The notes: a model not told the origin generated them from the letters alone. DNA of 64,000 bases from Rhizophagus clarus (GCA_015698045.1 BLAL01000053.1:1676501-1740500), one strand, 5' to 3'; shown: positions 32,812 to 44,839, counted from the first letter of the stretch. Numbers and translations are program-made.

Positions 32812-33300
32812 GGATCACATTTTTGTTCGTTAATTAGTTACTATTTCAGTTGATGATCGAATATTTCTACAACAAACACACTTTATTTCAGTTTTTTCAT
32901 TTATTAATTCGAATAATTTAAAGAAATATTTTAATAATTAATCGGTGTTAATAGCGAGTTAGAGTAATATTAAGAAACGCTATATTTACACACAATAACT
33001 AATAGTTTAAATAAAATTAAATGACAAATCTATTTATCTATTTTGGTCTCTGCCATCATAAATTTTTCGAGAATGTACTTAAAAGAATCTTTAAAAAATT
33101 TACTTTTGTAAGATTATAAAGCAGTTTTTTATATAATGTGACTAAGCCTGACGATAGTAGCTTACATATCAGAACGCTTGTATTACCTTTTTTTTTATTT
33201 ACGTCAGCTACATAACAATTACAGATTGTGTCTACGCATTGTGAAAATTTTTTAGTCACCGATGCTCTATCTCTTTCAGTCTGATGACTAACCTTTAAAT

Positions 33301-33349
33301 GGTTAGACTTTTCATTAATTACTGATCTGTCGTAATATTGGCGTTAAAC
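33301..33349 (+). promoter_or_regulatory. Conserved F-box upstream block (type 2)
   Basis: GGTTAGACTTTTCATTAATT and TTGGCGTTAAACG lie 135 bases before the start codon at 33436. They are almost identical to 30824-30873. Confidence 0.5.
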
Positions 33350-33435
33350 GTTAAATCCTGATTAAAATGTAGCAAATGGTACAAATAGAAAGTGTCGATT
33401 CACTTTTTTTTTTCCCTAATTACAAAATATTAAAA

Positions 33436-34857
33436 ATGCCTTGTCAACTTCCTGCCGATTGCCTTAACGAAATTTTTGAGTATTTAGAAAGAAAAAAACG
33501 CTCTTTATATTCATGTTTATTAGTTAATCGTTTTTGGTGTGGAATTTCTGTTAGAATTTTGTGGAGGGATGTTTGGGATACTAAATCCGCCGAAAGTCGA
33601 TTGATAGTAAACTCATTGATTCTTGATACATTGATTATTTGCCTTCCTAATAATTCAAAAATTCATTTGCTTGAGAAGGGAATTCTTGATTCAACACAAA
33701 TATCAAAAACTCCATTGTTTGATTATCCATCATTTTGCAAAGTTCTTTCAATTATAGATATTGGTCAAACGATCGTTAATGTCTTTAAAAGTCAAAATTA
33801 CTTGGCAAAAGAAATAATGAAAATGTTTATGACGAAAACCTCATTGAAGAAATTATATTATTATAATGGTACACACACTATAAATTTATCATTTTTACGT
33901 TATCCTGGAGCAAAAGATTATTTATCAAATCTTTCAAAATTAAGCTGCAGTTCCGATATTAAATCCAATTTTTTTTATATGTTATCTCAAATATGTTGTA
34001 AGATTCAATCATTAGCTATAAACCTTAGAGAGAAAATTTCAGATGATTTAAAGAATTTAATTTCTTCACAACATAATTTAAAAGAATTGTCATTATCACC
34101 AATAAAATTAGGTAGTGTAGCATATCAGACAACTATTATGTCCCCATTAGCAAAACATTCAAGTAGTTTAATTAAATTAAATGTTCTTTGTAATAATATG
34201 TATGGTCTAATAGATCTACCATCATTTATTACTCCATTCACAAATCTACAAGAACTTATTTTATCATTTCACATTAATGGAGCTGTTGAATTCAATAAGT
34301 TACAAAATATTACATTTCAACAATTACAAATTTTAAAGTTTCCACGCAATTGTCCAAATGATGATGTGTTAATTAAGTTTTTAGAAAACAATGGGGAAAA
34401 TTTAAAAGAATTTCACATCAATAGTATGATAAGTAATTTAATGATATTAACCATAGCTAAATATTGTCTAAATCTGAAATCATTATATGTCTTATTTAAT
34501 TGTGATGGAATAGAAGCATTAAAAACATTACTTAATAATTGTCAACAATTAGAAAGTATTGAAACTCGCTGTCGTTTTAATTTGGTAAAAGGAAAGGAAT
34601 TTTTAGAGGCTTTGGCAAAATATTCACCAAAAAATTTTTATAAATTAAAATTAATTAATAATTCAAATTCAAAATTAGTCCCGGAAGATCTGGAAGAATT
34701 TTTTACTAAGTGGAAAGATCGTGTTCCTCAAAGAATGATTTCCTTTATTAATAAAGGACTGTTTAGATTAAAGGATGAAAAAGAAATTGCAAAAGTGATT
34801 CAAAAATATAGAGAGCTTGGTGTTATGAAAAATTTTGTTTGTGTATTCAAGAAATGA
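33436..34857 (+). CDS. F-box/LRR-like protein, 473 aa (parent of the hybrid's 5' half)
   Basis: The F-box is at residues 4-43 (LPADCLNEIFEYLERKKRSL, LVNRFWCGISVRILW). A Gly replaces the Glu usual in WCEISV. From about residue 155 onward the sequence departs sharply from the hybrid (SNFFYMLSQICCKIQSLAIN, LSPIKLGSVAYQTTIMSPLA), and its C-terminus (MISFINKGLFRL..., ending FVCVFKK) is its own. LRR-like segments are probably the substrate-binding face of an SCF receptor. An upstream in-frame ATG at 33376 would translate the T-rich leader, so the MPC start is preferred. The TTTAAGAAATAAA signal of its neighbours is not seen after the stop. Confidence 0.87.
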   Translation: MPCQLPADCLNEIFEYLERKKRSLYSCLLVNRFWCGISVRILWRDVWDTKSAESRLIVNSLILDTLIICLPNNSKIHLLEKGILDSTQISKTPLFDYPSFCKVLSIIDIGQTIVNVFKSQNYLAKEIMKMFMTKTSLKKLYYYNGTHTINLSFLRYPGAKDYLSNLSKLSCSSDIKSNFFYMLSQICCKIQSLAINLREKISDDLKNLISSQHNLKELSLSPIKLGSVAYQTTIMSPLAKHSSSLIKLNVLCNNMYGLIDLPSFITPFTNLQELILSFHINGAVEFNKLQNITFQQLQILKFPRNCPNDDVLIKFLENNGENLKEFHINSMISNLMILTIAKYCLNLKSLYVLFNCDGIEALKTLLNNCQQLESIETRCRFNLVKGKEFLEALAKYSPKNFYKLKLINNSNSKLVPEDLEEFFTKWKDRVPQRMISFINKGLFRLKDEKEIAKVIQKYRELGVMKNFVCVFKK

Positions 34858-36221
34858 ACTTACATATTTACATAGTAATTAGTATTATTATGCAGTTTTT
34901 GAAACTAGTATCGTTTACGTAGATAGTATTATTATATATGTTATATACTGATCGTTAAGATAATTACGGAACTTAGTTCCGAGAGAAGACAATAAATAGG
35001 GTTTTATTAAAAAAGCATTCTATCGTCCTTTATTATTAATATTAAACACTCATTCCTTAAATTTATTGTTATATCAACTGTTGACACTCGTCGAAGAGAT
35101 GCAGTTTCAATGATGTTTTATCTATGTAAATTTTATAGAAATTTGTCCGATTTCGTTGTGTGCACACAATATCCAATTTTTAATGGAATTGGTCAGGTTT
35201 CCGTCATGTGTACTAGAGTGTCTGTGTTGAAAACCATACCACTTCGACCAGCGTGAAATATTCATTAAGATTCTTGCTATGTTTTGTCGATTATTTTCGC
35301 GTAATTGTGGATTTTTATTTGTTTATTAATTTCGAATAATAGATTTGTTACATATATCAGGAAATTTCTTGTGAATATAAACTACATTACATACATCAGG
35401 GAATTTCTTGTAAATATAAACTACATTAAGCCCTAACCCTAAGCAACTATAATGGACGTTGATTAATCACGTCATATTACTCACATAACAATAATAATAA
35501 TTATTTAAGATTATATATATACCGCAATAATAATAATTTTAATTCAATTTTAAATAATAATTATTGAATAAGAGTATTAAAATATTATCTGAACTGCGAA
35601 ACAACAATAGTTTCTCGATATCTAACTTGAACGATTTGTAAATATCATACATAAATGACGTACAAAATATCTTCTCTTAAACTGCTAATCAAATCTCATA
35701 ATAAAGTTAAGTATTACGTGGTGGTTATACAAAGGTATTTTCTACACGTAATTGTGTGCTGCATTTATAATAATATTTGATATTCGCTAGTAAAACCCAA
35801 TAACTATACACTAACGTAAACAGTATTCCCTAATTTAGAATGCTAGTCCTTTTTTTATTCAGCATTTGGATAATTTTAACCTTAAATGTGAATTATATGA
35901 TTTGTCTACCAAAATTAAACTTTTTTTTTTTGAAATTAATGTTAAAACGGTTTAACTTCACAAAAAATATAGCAAGCAGCTTCCTAATGACATCAACAGT
36001 ATTAATAATATGATTAAATCGGTCAGCGCAGTGTAACATAATTAACTATTACACGACATGAGGACCCGGTTTACGGTTTACCAACGAACTTCCACAAAAT
36101 CCCGGGGATGTCGATCCGACATAACTGAAATTCTATGGAATTATTGGGAAAACCGATTTTTTTTTATATACATAATATAGCCAAATGATCTGCTTTAAAT
36201 GGAGATTTGTGTATCTTTTTT
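34858..36221. other. Intergenic; short direct repeat at 35348-35425
   Basis: Two 39-bp direct copies (TTACATATATCAGGAAATTT... and TTACATACATCAGGGAATTT...) lie at 35348-35386 and 35387-35425. CCCTAACCCTAA, two telomere-like units, follows at about 35431. No gene was recognised. Confidence 0.55.
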
Positions 36222-36268
36222 CAATGAAAAATGTTTGTAGCACTGTTGTATATGGCGCAAACATAAAG
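36222..36268 (+). promoter_or_regulatory. Conserved F-box upstream block (type 1)
   Basis: CAATGAAAAATGTTTGTAGC, then GGCGCAAACATAAAG, about 120 bases before the start. It matches 25501-25547, and a T-tract leader follows. Confidence 0.5.
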
Positions 36269-36342
36269 TGCCCGACAAAAAAAAAAAAAAAAGAATTTTT
36301 AACGCACTTTTTTTTTTCTCTTTATTAAAAATACCAAAAATA

Positions 36343-37776
36343 ATGTCTTGTCAACTTCCTGCTGATTGTCTTAACGAAATTTTTGAGTATTTAGAGAAAG
36401 ATAAAGTCTCTTTACATTCATGTTTATTAGTTAATCGTTTTTGGTGTGAAATTTCTGTTAGAATTTTATGGAGAAATATTTGGACTGTTAAACCTATTAC
36501 CCACGGACGACGTCGGTTGAAAGTAAACCCATCAATTCTTGATACATTGATCACGTGTCTTCCTAATAATTCAAAAACTCATTTGCTTAGGAAAGGAATT
36601 CTTAATTCAACACAAATATCAAAAATTCCATTATTTGATTATCCATCATTTTGCAGAGTTCTTTCAATTAATGAGATTGGTCAGACGATCATTGATATTT
36701 TTAAGAATCAAAAATACCTGGCAAAAGAAATAATGAAAATGTTTATGACAAAGACTTCTTTAAAGAAATTATCATATTATACTGATCCAAACACTATAAA
36801 TTTATCATTCATACGTTATCCTGGAGCGAAAGATTATTTAACAAACCTTTCAAAATTGAGCTGCAGTTCCAGTATTAAATCCACATTCTTTCATAAATTA
36901 TCTCAAATAAGTTTGAATATTCACTCATTAACTATAGAATTTAAAGATATGGTTTCAGATGATTTAAAAAATTTAATTTCTTCACAAAATAATTTAAAAT
37001 ATTTATCATTAATACAGTATAATAATACTGATTGGAGAGAGATTATACCTTCATTAATTAAACATTCAAATACTTTAACTAAATTAAAAATATATAAGAG
37101 AAAATATTGTAAAATCGAACAATCATCATTTATTACTAGATTTACAAATTTACAAGAACTTGTTTTATTATTTCGTTATAAAATTTATTTTGATGAACTT
37201 AATAATAAGTTACAATATGTTACTTTTCCACATTTACAAGTTTTAAAGTTTCCATGCGCACATCCAGAAGATGATACGTTAATCAAGTTTTTAGAAAACA
37301 ATGGAAAAAGTTTAAAAGAATTTTATATTCATAGTAGTAGTGATTCATTAAATTTAGCCATAGCTAAATTATGTTCAAACCTCAAATCATTATATACCTT
37401 ATTTAATCATGATAAAATAGAAACATTAAAATTAATTCTCAATAATTGTCAACAATTAGAGAGCTTTGAAACTCATTGTAATCCCGAATTATTAAGTGAA
37501 AAAGTACTTTTGGGAGCTCTGGCAAAACATTCACCAAAGGATTTTCATAGATTAAAGTTGACCAATTATCTATTAGATTCAAGATTAGTTTCAGAAGACT
37601 TGGAAGAATTTCTTATTAATTGGAAGAATCGTGTACCACAAAAACCATTTTCTTTTATTATTAGAGGTTATGCATATAGTCTAGAAACTAAAGAGACTAA
37701 AGAGAAATACATGTTAATGATTGAAAAATATAAAAAGCTTGGTACAATTAGTAAATTTGATATAAGTTGTTATTAA
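36343..37776 (+). CDS. F-box/LRR-like protein, 477 aa
   Basis: The F-box is at residues 4-43 (LPADCLNEIFEYLEKDKVSL, LVNRFWCEISVRILW), followed by LRR-like segments (LIKHSNTLTKLKI, FTNLQELVLLF, AKLCSNLKSLY) and the C-terminal signature LVSEDLEEFLINWKNRVPQ. It is a probable SCF substrate receptor. It starts MSCQ rather than MPCQ. A longer in-frame start at 36268 would add a Lys-run leader that aligns with the untranslated T/A tract of the paralogues, so it is disfavoured. It is the last gene of the five-gene cluster. Confidence 0.87.
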   Translation: MSCQLPADCLNEIFEYLEKDKVSLHSCLLVNRFWCEISVRILWRNIWTVKPITHGRRRLKVNPSILDTLITCLPNNSKTHLLRKGILNSTQISKIPLFDYPSFCRVLSINEIGQTIIDIFKNQKYLAKEIMKMFMTKTSLKKLSYYTDPNTINLSFIRYPGAKDYLTNLSKLSCSSSIKSTFFHKLSQISLNIHSLTIEFKDMVSDDLKNLISSQNNLKYLSLIQYNNTDWREIIPSLIKHSNTLTKLKIYKRKYCKIEQSSFITRFTNLQELVLLFRYKIYFDELNNKLQYVTFPHLQVLKFPCAHPEDDTLIKFLENNGKSLKEFYIHSSSDSLNLAIAKLCSNLKSLYTLFNHDKIETLKLILNNCQQLESFETHCNPELLSEKVLLGALAKHSPKDFHRLKLTNYLLDSRLVSEDLEEFLINWKNRVPQKPFSFIIRGYAYSLETKETKEKYMLMIEKYKKLGTISKFDISCY

Positions 37777-38553
37777 CCAAGCTACTCTTTGTTAATAATG
37801 GTCAACCGGATCGTTTCTAGGATTTTAATTATTTGTAGAGGTTTTATCATACATATGATAGATTTCATGTTTTTATATCTTTAGGTTTTTTTTTGGATTC
37901 TTGTTATTCTTATTAGAAGTTCAAAAGTTTCTATATTATATATATTCTTTTATTTGATTATTGAATTTATTATTGAATGCTAGGACAATAACATCCTCAA
38001 TAAATAGAATTGTAAATAACCTCTTTTCTAAGATTATTATGATGAGATTGATGAGATTGTTTTAAGATTCTTGATAGTTGTTACAATTTCAATTTTTTTT
38101 TTTTTTTTTTGAATATTGACCTTATTAATATTCTTTCTTGTTATTTACTTCGATTTACATTTATTTCAGTTTTCAGTTTATTTTAATTTTCAGTTTATTT
38201 TAAAAGATTTGATTTAATTGATTATAAAAATACTTTAAAATATTAACTGAAATGTCTTCATAGAACTATAATTTATTATAATAACAATAAAAAAAAAAAT
38301 TTGAATATTCATATTTGATAAAAAATACATATATGTATATATAATTAACCTGATCATACATTAAGAGTTTCAGAGTTTGAAAATGAAACAAAACGAGTAC
38401 CGATAAGACTATTAAAGTTCGATTGAGCGTTGAAAAGTCATAGATATATGTCATTAACCATTACGGCCTGCCGTAATGAGAATTACTAACATTCTGTATA
38501 CATTGTTAGACTTTTAATCTATCCTTCTAACTAAACATTATCCGTAAAAACAT
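37777..38553. other. Intergenic between convergent genes
   Basis: The 3' flanks of the F-box gene (+) and the membrane protein gene (-) meet here. TTTTCAGTTTATTTTAA occurs twice near 38170-38200, and a 19-T run lies at about 38092-38111. No gene. Confidence 0.5.
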
Positions 38554-39522
38554 CTAGGAACAGGTTATTTTGCAATGTTGCTCGTGGAATATACTCCACC
38601 ATCTCATATTATTGGTAAACAAGGCTAGAACAAACAATAGAAGTGCTATTACAAAACCACAAAAGCAAAACCAAATATGAATGTACGAATTGCCTTCTAC
38701 GTCATTTTCTTTTATCAAGTGACTTATATATGCTAAAACACTGTTAAATGACCATATGGAGCAGATTAATGTGAGGTATTGGCTCCGACAATAATACCCA
38801 ACTGGGGGTGTGTAGATCGCTAAGAATACTGAAATCCATGGATATAATGCTGAAAAAATAAAAACAAAGAAAACGGAAGTTTTTTTGTGCTTTCTATAGC
38901 TTTCATTCCCCGGTTCCATAATTATTTGAGCGTCTAGCGACTTAAATACATTACTAGGGTCTTTAACTACTAGGGCCCCCGAAAATACTCTATTGAGAAC
39001 TGCGAGAATTGTCCAGGATAATAATAATGGTATAAATGGCCAATCTTCACAATCATTTAATCCTGCCGTTCTGGATATTGCTGCGATTACACCAATTAAT
39101 ATAAAATATGTCGACACAAGTGATGACACCCTATCAAGCACAGATGCTCGTGCTATGCATTGTTTCGAATATTTAACTATATTGTCATAATCATTCTGTT
39201 TCACATCCACCGACATAGTATAAATTCCGACAGGTCTGTGTTTAAGTTGTTGAGGTTGTTGATTTTCACCTCCTTTGCTTTTAAAAAATTCAGCTGGAAG
39301 CCAATAAGTACAGAGCTTTACTTCGTTTCTCCCTACGTTACAGGAATAAAGCAATCCCGTAAATGGACAACCAAGACATCGCAATACCCATGTAAACTTT
39401 TCTGTAAACCTCTCCTTTGGCGATGTTCCCATTATTGCTATAGCTGGTAAGCAACCCAATACATATTGGGGTATAGGATTTAATAAGCCTTTTATAATAC
39501 TTACTATAGCGCTTGATGTCAT
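38554..39522 (-). CDS. Multi-pass membrane protein of unknown function, 322 aa
   Basis: I do not recognise the family. Hydrophobic segments lie at about 132-150, 161-180, 215-237, 248-268 and 281-303. The N-terminal 130 residues hold a conserved-looking Cys-rich patch (VLRCLGCPFTGLLYSC, then CTYWLPAEFF) and a hydrophilic Gln-rich loop (GGENQQPQQLKHRP). The topology suggests a 4- to 6-helix membrane protein, and a short C-terminal tail ends HEQHCKITCS. It is intronless. The start is the first ATG, preceded in frame by TAA. A broken paralogue lies at 57044-57470, so it belongs to a small family. Codon use is less A+T-extreme than that of the F-box genes, which fits a conserved gene. Confidence 0.75.
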   Translation of the reverse strand: MTSSAIVSIIKGLLNPIPQYVLGCLPAIAIMGTSPKERFTEKFTWVLRCLGCPFTGLLYSCNVGRNEVKLCTYWLPAEFFKSKGGENQQPQQLKHRPVGIYTMSVDVKQNDYDNIVKYSKQCIARASVLDRVSSLVSTYFILIGVIAAISRTAGLNDCEDWPFIPLLLSWTILAVLNRVFSGALVVKDPSNVFKSLDAQIIMEPGNESYRKHKKTSVFFVFIFSALYPWISVFLAIYTPPVGYYCRSQYLTLICSIWSFNSVLAYISHLIKENDVEGNSYIHIWFCFCGFVIALLLFVLALFTNNMRWWSIFHEQHCKITCS

Positions 39523-42173
39523 TTATTTAGCAATCGCGATCAAATTAATAACCTACATATTTAAAAATAAATTGGCATTATTTTTACGAATGTTCGTTAA
39601 AAAACAGATATGTATAAAAATATATACCTCAATTTGATAATAATGTATTATAATAAGTTTACACTATATTTGACAAAAAAAAAAATATTCAAACGCAAAT
39701 TATGGAGCATTTTATATTATTTCGAGATGATTATATTAAATAGAGACTATAATTAAATATTTAAGATATACATCTGATGATATGACATCGTCACATTGTG
39801 AAATTGTGAAATTCAATAAATTATGTTTCATGTTTACGTTATTTTCTATCCTTTGATTGTTTTGTTGTTATTTTTGTTATTTTTTATTTTCAACAACCTG
39901 AACAATAACATATTGAAACAGTTCAGAATTTAAAAAAAGAATCAAAACCAATTGAATATAGGGAAAATAAATGGAAAAAGATATTATAATAGAAATGATG
40001 TACAAGAGTTTCGAGAATATAAAAATATAAAAATAAAATCCGGAATAGATGCAAACAAGTAAAGAATTGAAGAAAAAAAGGATCTTACAAATCAAAGAAA
40101 ATACAAATGGAAATTTCCACAACAAAAATAGATCAACAGGAGGAGGAAACATAAAAAAAAAAAAATATAATAAAAAAAATAAAAATAGAAATAACAAAAA
40201 AAAAAAAAAGAAATAACAAAAAAAAAAAAAAATAGAAATAACAAAAAATAAAATAATTGGTAGTAATATGAAGTTAGACACTAAAGTGTATGCTTAGAAA
40301 AGGTCGATTGGAGATATATGTAGTTAGATTTGTTCATTTAAATTTGTAACTTGTACAATTACAAAAATTTCATTGTTAATTACTATAAATGGCAAAATGA
40401 GGCTGATAGGCATTGACTCCTGAGATTATCAAAATAATTGAAAGTAAAAAATATAGGATCGGCAATAAATAAATGTTTCATATTTAGAGATTTAATCCTT
40501 TATACTTATATTGCCCTGCCCGGAATTGACTATTTTGGTTAACGTTTAGAGCTTCCGTTTGATGAGACGAATATTCGAAAGTTTTTGAAATGTGAATTCA
40601 ATTTATATTCGAATCCAAATGGATCTCATGTAATTTTGTATTTAATTATTCTTTTTTTAATAAATTGTAATTATTAAAGACTATTTTTATGCCATCCCAA
40701 AATCAACACGTAATGAATATGCAATTATTTATTATAAGTACCAATTTTGTAATTGAAATTTTATTATATTTTTATTATGGTAATATATAATAGTTTGATA
40801 ATCGGCAATTTTGCAATTTTTTGGATAATATATAATTGAACTGTACACTTATTGTATTAAGATTAAGAATTTATCATGTATTAATATAAAATGTTAATTA
40901 ATTAATAATTATATATAATTTATATATTACTAATATTGAATTAGTTTATTGGTTTGTTTATTACCAAATTCGTATTGTTTTTAATAAATTATCAAATGTA
41001 TTTAAATATAATTAACAACTGTATTATGACTTTTAAGTATTAGAATAATATTAATTTAATAAATTTATTAAAAATTATTACATTAATTTATTATTAATAA
41101 AATCATAATTATTTTTCAATATATCATTACATAATAAGTAGAGAATTCGTCTATATATTTGTTAACAAAATACATATTGTTACAATATTTATTAAAGTAG
41201 TTATTAAAAAATGTATTAAGTTAAAATTATAAATAACGACTCTGTGTTGCTGATCTATCTTGCGGTTGACTAGTAATAGCAAACTGATTAAAAAGTTTAA
41301 TATATTTAAAAAAAGCTTAATTCTCTCTCTAATTTCTCTTATTTTATTCTATTTATTAAAGCAGCAAGTTAAAGTTTTTCATACGTTTTATTCAATACTT
41401 AATTTTATTTTTTTTTAGTAACATACATTTTTATTAACGATCATTATTCAAATACAAATTGTTATGAATAAAAATACATAGTTACATAATATCTTACGTA
41501 ATGACCCTATCTATTACTAAACCAATATACTTTGCGTTTGCCAGAGTTGCAACTTATAAAATGGGACATACCTACATTAGTTAACTACAAAAATATTCTT
41601 TATTCACCTTAACAAAAAGAAAATTAAGATAGACTAAACTAATAAAAAAAACCAACTAAAAACAAAAAAAGCTAACAATTTTACATATAAGAAGAAAGGT
41701 TAGTAATAGTGATCTTTAATTTTGTCTTATTTCCATAGATTATGCATGGAATTTTGCATGATCACTTTCCTTTTGATTTATGTTATAAATTAATTATCAC
41801 CACTATACCTAAACCAGTCATTATCTTTATATTGGAATCCTTTTTACATAAACTAAACTGAAGGTATAATGACAGTCGAAATTCTCTGTAATTAATCTCT
41901 TTGGAACTTAATATGATCTTTTGAAACTTAATATAATCTTTTTTCATTTAACTAATTGTACTTTGCAACGAAATCATTTTTTTAGGCCATAAAACAATGA
42001 AACACTTAAAAAGCACCTCGTTTTATCATATTTTCAGGGTTTGTGATGAAGAAATCCTGTGTATACAATGCCGCTTTATATTGTATATTACATCACTCTA
42101 CTTTGCTCTCATCCTCGCTAACATATTTGAAAATTCACTCGTTTTTTGTTAGCAAGTTCATTTGTCAAGCCAA
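39523..42173. other. Long A+T-rich intergenic region; no gene seen
   Basis: 39850-40260 is purine-rich on the plus strand (A runs with GAAATAACAAAAAA-type repeats at 40150-40250), which creates a spurious Phe-rich minus-strand frame. 40650-41500 is nearly pure A+T with many TTAATTAAT-type words. No element ends were recognised. Confidence 0.5.
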
Positions 42174-42176
42174 CAG

Positions 42177-42834
42177 CCCTATAAAAAATAAGTGTCCGGA
42201 TAATGTCCGGAAAATGTCCGGAAAAAAATTCTAAAATATTGTCCGGAAATTCTGGACACTGTGTGTCCGGAAACTGTTCCGAAAACACTGCATTTTCGGG
42301 ATATTAGGAATTTGTCCTGAAATTGTCCGGAAATGTATTTTCGTAAAATTTTGCCACAAAAGATGATCAATGGATAGATGATCATCATTATTCCTTAACC
42401 CAAAATTTTTATATCATAGATATATAGTATTTTTGCCTGCTCTGCAATTTTAATTAGTAAGACAGAAAAGGTTTTGAATGTCAGTTTTGTGCTTTTTGCA
42501 TTTTTTTACAAAATTAATTTATCCTTTTTTGGAAATAGTATCCAGAATTTGTCCTGAACTTTTTCATGTCCGGAATTTGTCTATCTGGTTTTTTTACTAT
42601 GTCCAGAATTTGTCCAGGTTTAACTGTCCAGAATTTGTCCAAAATTTTATACCGAACAAATACTGGACGAATTCAGGACAAAGTTAGGACATGTCAAAAT
42701 TTTAAGTATCAGAAGTGTGTCAGACATGTACCAAAAAAGTGGACATTTTCCGGACACATCAGATCATCAGATTTATTCCGGACATTTTCCGGACATTTTT
42801 GATAACATTTTCCGGACATTTATTTTTTATAGGG
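42177..42834. mobile_element. MITE with CCCTATAAAAAATAA ends and TGTCCGGAAAA subterminal repeats (658 bp)
   Basis: The left end is CCCTATAAAAAATAAGTGTC. The right end, read on the minus strand, is CCCTATAAAAAATAAATGTC. A 3-bp direct repeat CAG flanks it (42174-42176 and 42835-42837). The words TGTCCGGA and TGTCCAGAATTT recur many times near both ends and point in opposite senses. The short frames inside it are by-products of these repeats. A CCCTA terminus with a 3-bp target duplication fits a CACTA-like (EnSpm) non-autonomous element, but the superfamily is inferred. Confidence 0.75.
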
Positions 42835-42837
42835 CAG

Positions 42838-44839
42838 TAACATCCATTTTATCTTCTAACAACTTGTATTACTTTTCACATTTCCTTCACTACATTTACT
42901 ACTTCTTTAACAGGGATACCATTCTTTGCTAATGGTATACCAGAATCTTTTTTGGATTCTTTTTCATCTAATAGCATGCTTTCTTAAAATTTGTTGACAA
43001 TTTCTACCACTATTACTGGTAATAGTATTTTCTTATAGCTTTTTATTCAAGAAACTTAATTACCAGAGTTGAAATCAAGGTGTTTTGATAAGTAGCCTTA
43101 CTTGGACCATTCAAATTTATTTTTGATCTCAGTTCCATAGATTCTTATCACTTTTACTTATATTAATTTTTCTACATACTTTTTCAGTGAAAATGTATTG
43201 CTCAAACTATTTGATCTGCTACTAGATTCGAATTCTCCACTTTAGAATTCTCTTCTTTATCTTTCTTTGTCAATCCCAGTTTGAATATTTCTTTATTAAT
43301 CCCATCAACCAGTTATTTCCATTGTTTGTCGATTGTTATAAAATACTCATTAGACTATTTTCATCCTAGCTATATCCAGAAGTTTCCATGTGTATCTATT
43401 TGAAGAACTTTGACATGGGCAAATTCATATTTTTGAGTACATTCCGTAAGAACACAGATTTATTCTTTTTCCATTCTTTTTTTCATCTTTTCACATCTTG
43501 TATCGACTGTCAAAATCACGTTCATTTTGCTGTTTTAGTGTACTTGTCATTGTATCAACTTTTTCTTGATAATTACTCCAAAAAACATTTTCCAAATTAT
43601 CATTAAGTTTAATCAAAACCTTAATTATTTGTTATTTGTGTTGCTTTATATGATATCCTGTAGACCTTATCTTCCATCCAATAAATGAGAATATCATAAA
43701 AGAATAAGTTACATGCTTTTTTTTGTCATCATCTGTGGGATGAAGAGGATATTAACCAGCTTGAAATTAAAGAAGGTATAATTATATCTAAACATATTTT
43801 GCAGAATTTATTGTTAATATAACAGGTTTATTAAGAGTTGTGTAAAAACTTTTTCTATTTTTAGGATTCATATCAATGGAATACTTCTATTAAACTTTGG
43901 ACAGTCATGCTGTAAAACCAGCAGATAATTCATCATCAGCTACTAAATGTTCAATATAAATATGAAAAGTTAGATAATAGCATGTCAGATATTATTGGAA
44001 AAAATAATTGGTATAAAGTAATCAAAATCTTAATTAAATAATCTATTTATTAATAAAACTAAAATAATATTTTTAACTTTTTATGTTATATTGCTTAATA
44101 TTTGTGCTCATAGCAAGTATAAAAGAATTTAAAGGAATTTCTCAATGAATCAAGGGTAAGGTATTGCATATAATAATATAAATGATTTATTATTAGTTAA
44201 ACCATTAATTGATTAATGATTATTATATAATTTATTATATGATTTATAGTCATTAAAAATAATTTGAGATCGGGTACATTGCGCTAAATAGTTTATTGGC
44301 TATATGTAGAAGTTTAGATCTACACACGTTATCTCTAATAGTTGTTACAGCAAAAAATTTTTGAAAGGAAAAATAAAGATAGTGAATATTACATCTGACA
44401 AATTATTTGTAGTTGGAGGGTAAAACTGTTAGTGAGGAAAATATTCGTCAAAAAGTAGCAATAAATATATTATAATATGTTAAATTGTTAAAGTAAATTT
44501 AATTATTTCAGAATAAAACAATAATTCTTGAGCGTTAAAAAATATAAATATTTCATAATAATTTTCTCACCAATTAATATTAAATATTAATTAAACTTTA
44601 AGATTTAGATATATTTTTAAACGAATAACAATTGCTTAATAGGTATCAAAAATTAATTATTTGTTACTAAATTTATAATAAAAAGGGACATTATGGAATC
44701 ATTAAATAATCCCAAATAAGCAATTGAGTTTAATATTAAATTAGTACCAAATTCAGTTTGTACTAAATTGGCAATATAATAACTTAATGTAGGGTATAAG
44801 AATATTTAGCAATAATTTGACACTATACATGTACAGTAC
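42838..44839. other. Intergenic; possible decayed minus-strand coding remnant at about 43000-43330
   Basis: Read on the minus strand, 43330-43080 gives charged, gene-like stretches (INKEIFKLGLTKKDKEENSK, then MELRSKINLNGP) broken by stops. This resembles an old mobile-element or gene fragment, with family unknown. The remainder is A+T-rich. Confidence 0.35.

Larger units (their letters stand above)
32385..33435. other. Intergenic between F-box genes (copy 2 of duplicated spacer)
   Basis: Second copy of 29953-30959, with small indels. It includes a shortened copy of the MITE-like element (32581-32811) and the type 2 upstream block. No separate gene. Confidence 0.75.
28979..33886 (+). repeat. 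Tandem duplication, two units of about 2.4 kb
   Basis: Unit 1 is about 28979-31410 and unit 2 about 31411-33886. Each contains the 3' two-thirds of an F-box gene, the intergenic region and the 5' third of the next gene. The match covers the stop, the TTTAAGAAATAAA signal, a small MITE-like element, the type 2 upstream block and the leader. Indels distinguish the copies: unit 2 lacks part of the MITE and has about 75 extra bases near 33105-33188. The junction falls in a stretch shared by all three genes, as expected for unequal crossing-over. Confidence 0.8.

Noticed and set aside
35431-35442. Telomere-like CCCTAACCCTAA
   Set aside because: Only two units, with genes on both sides; no evidence for a chromosome end.
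39877-40281. 134-codon Phe-rich minus-strand frame
   Set aside because: It is the translation of A-rich simple sequence on the other strand and has no protein-like composition.
42179-42932. Overlapping short frames within the TGTCCGG-rich block
   Set aside because: They arise from the MITE's subterminal repeats and are in conflicting frames.
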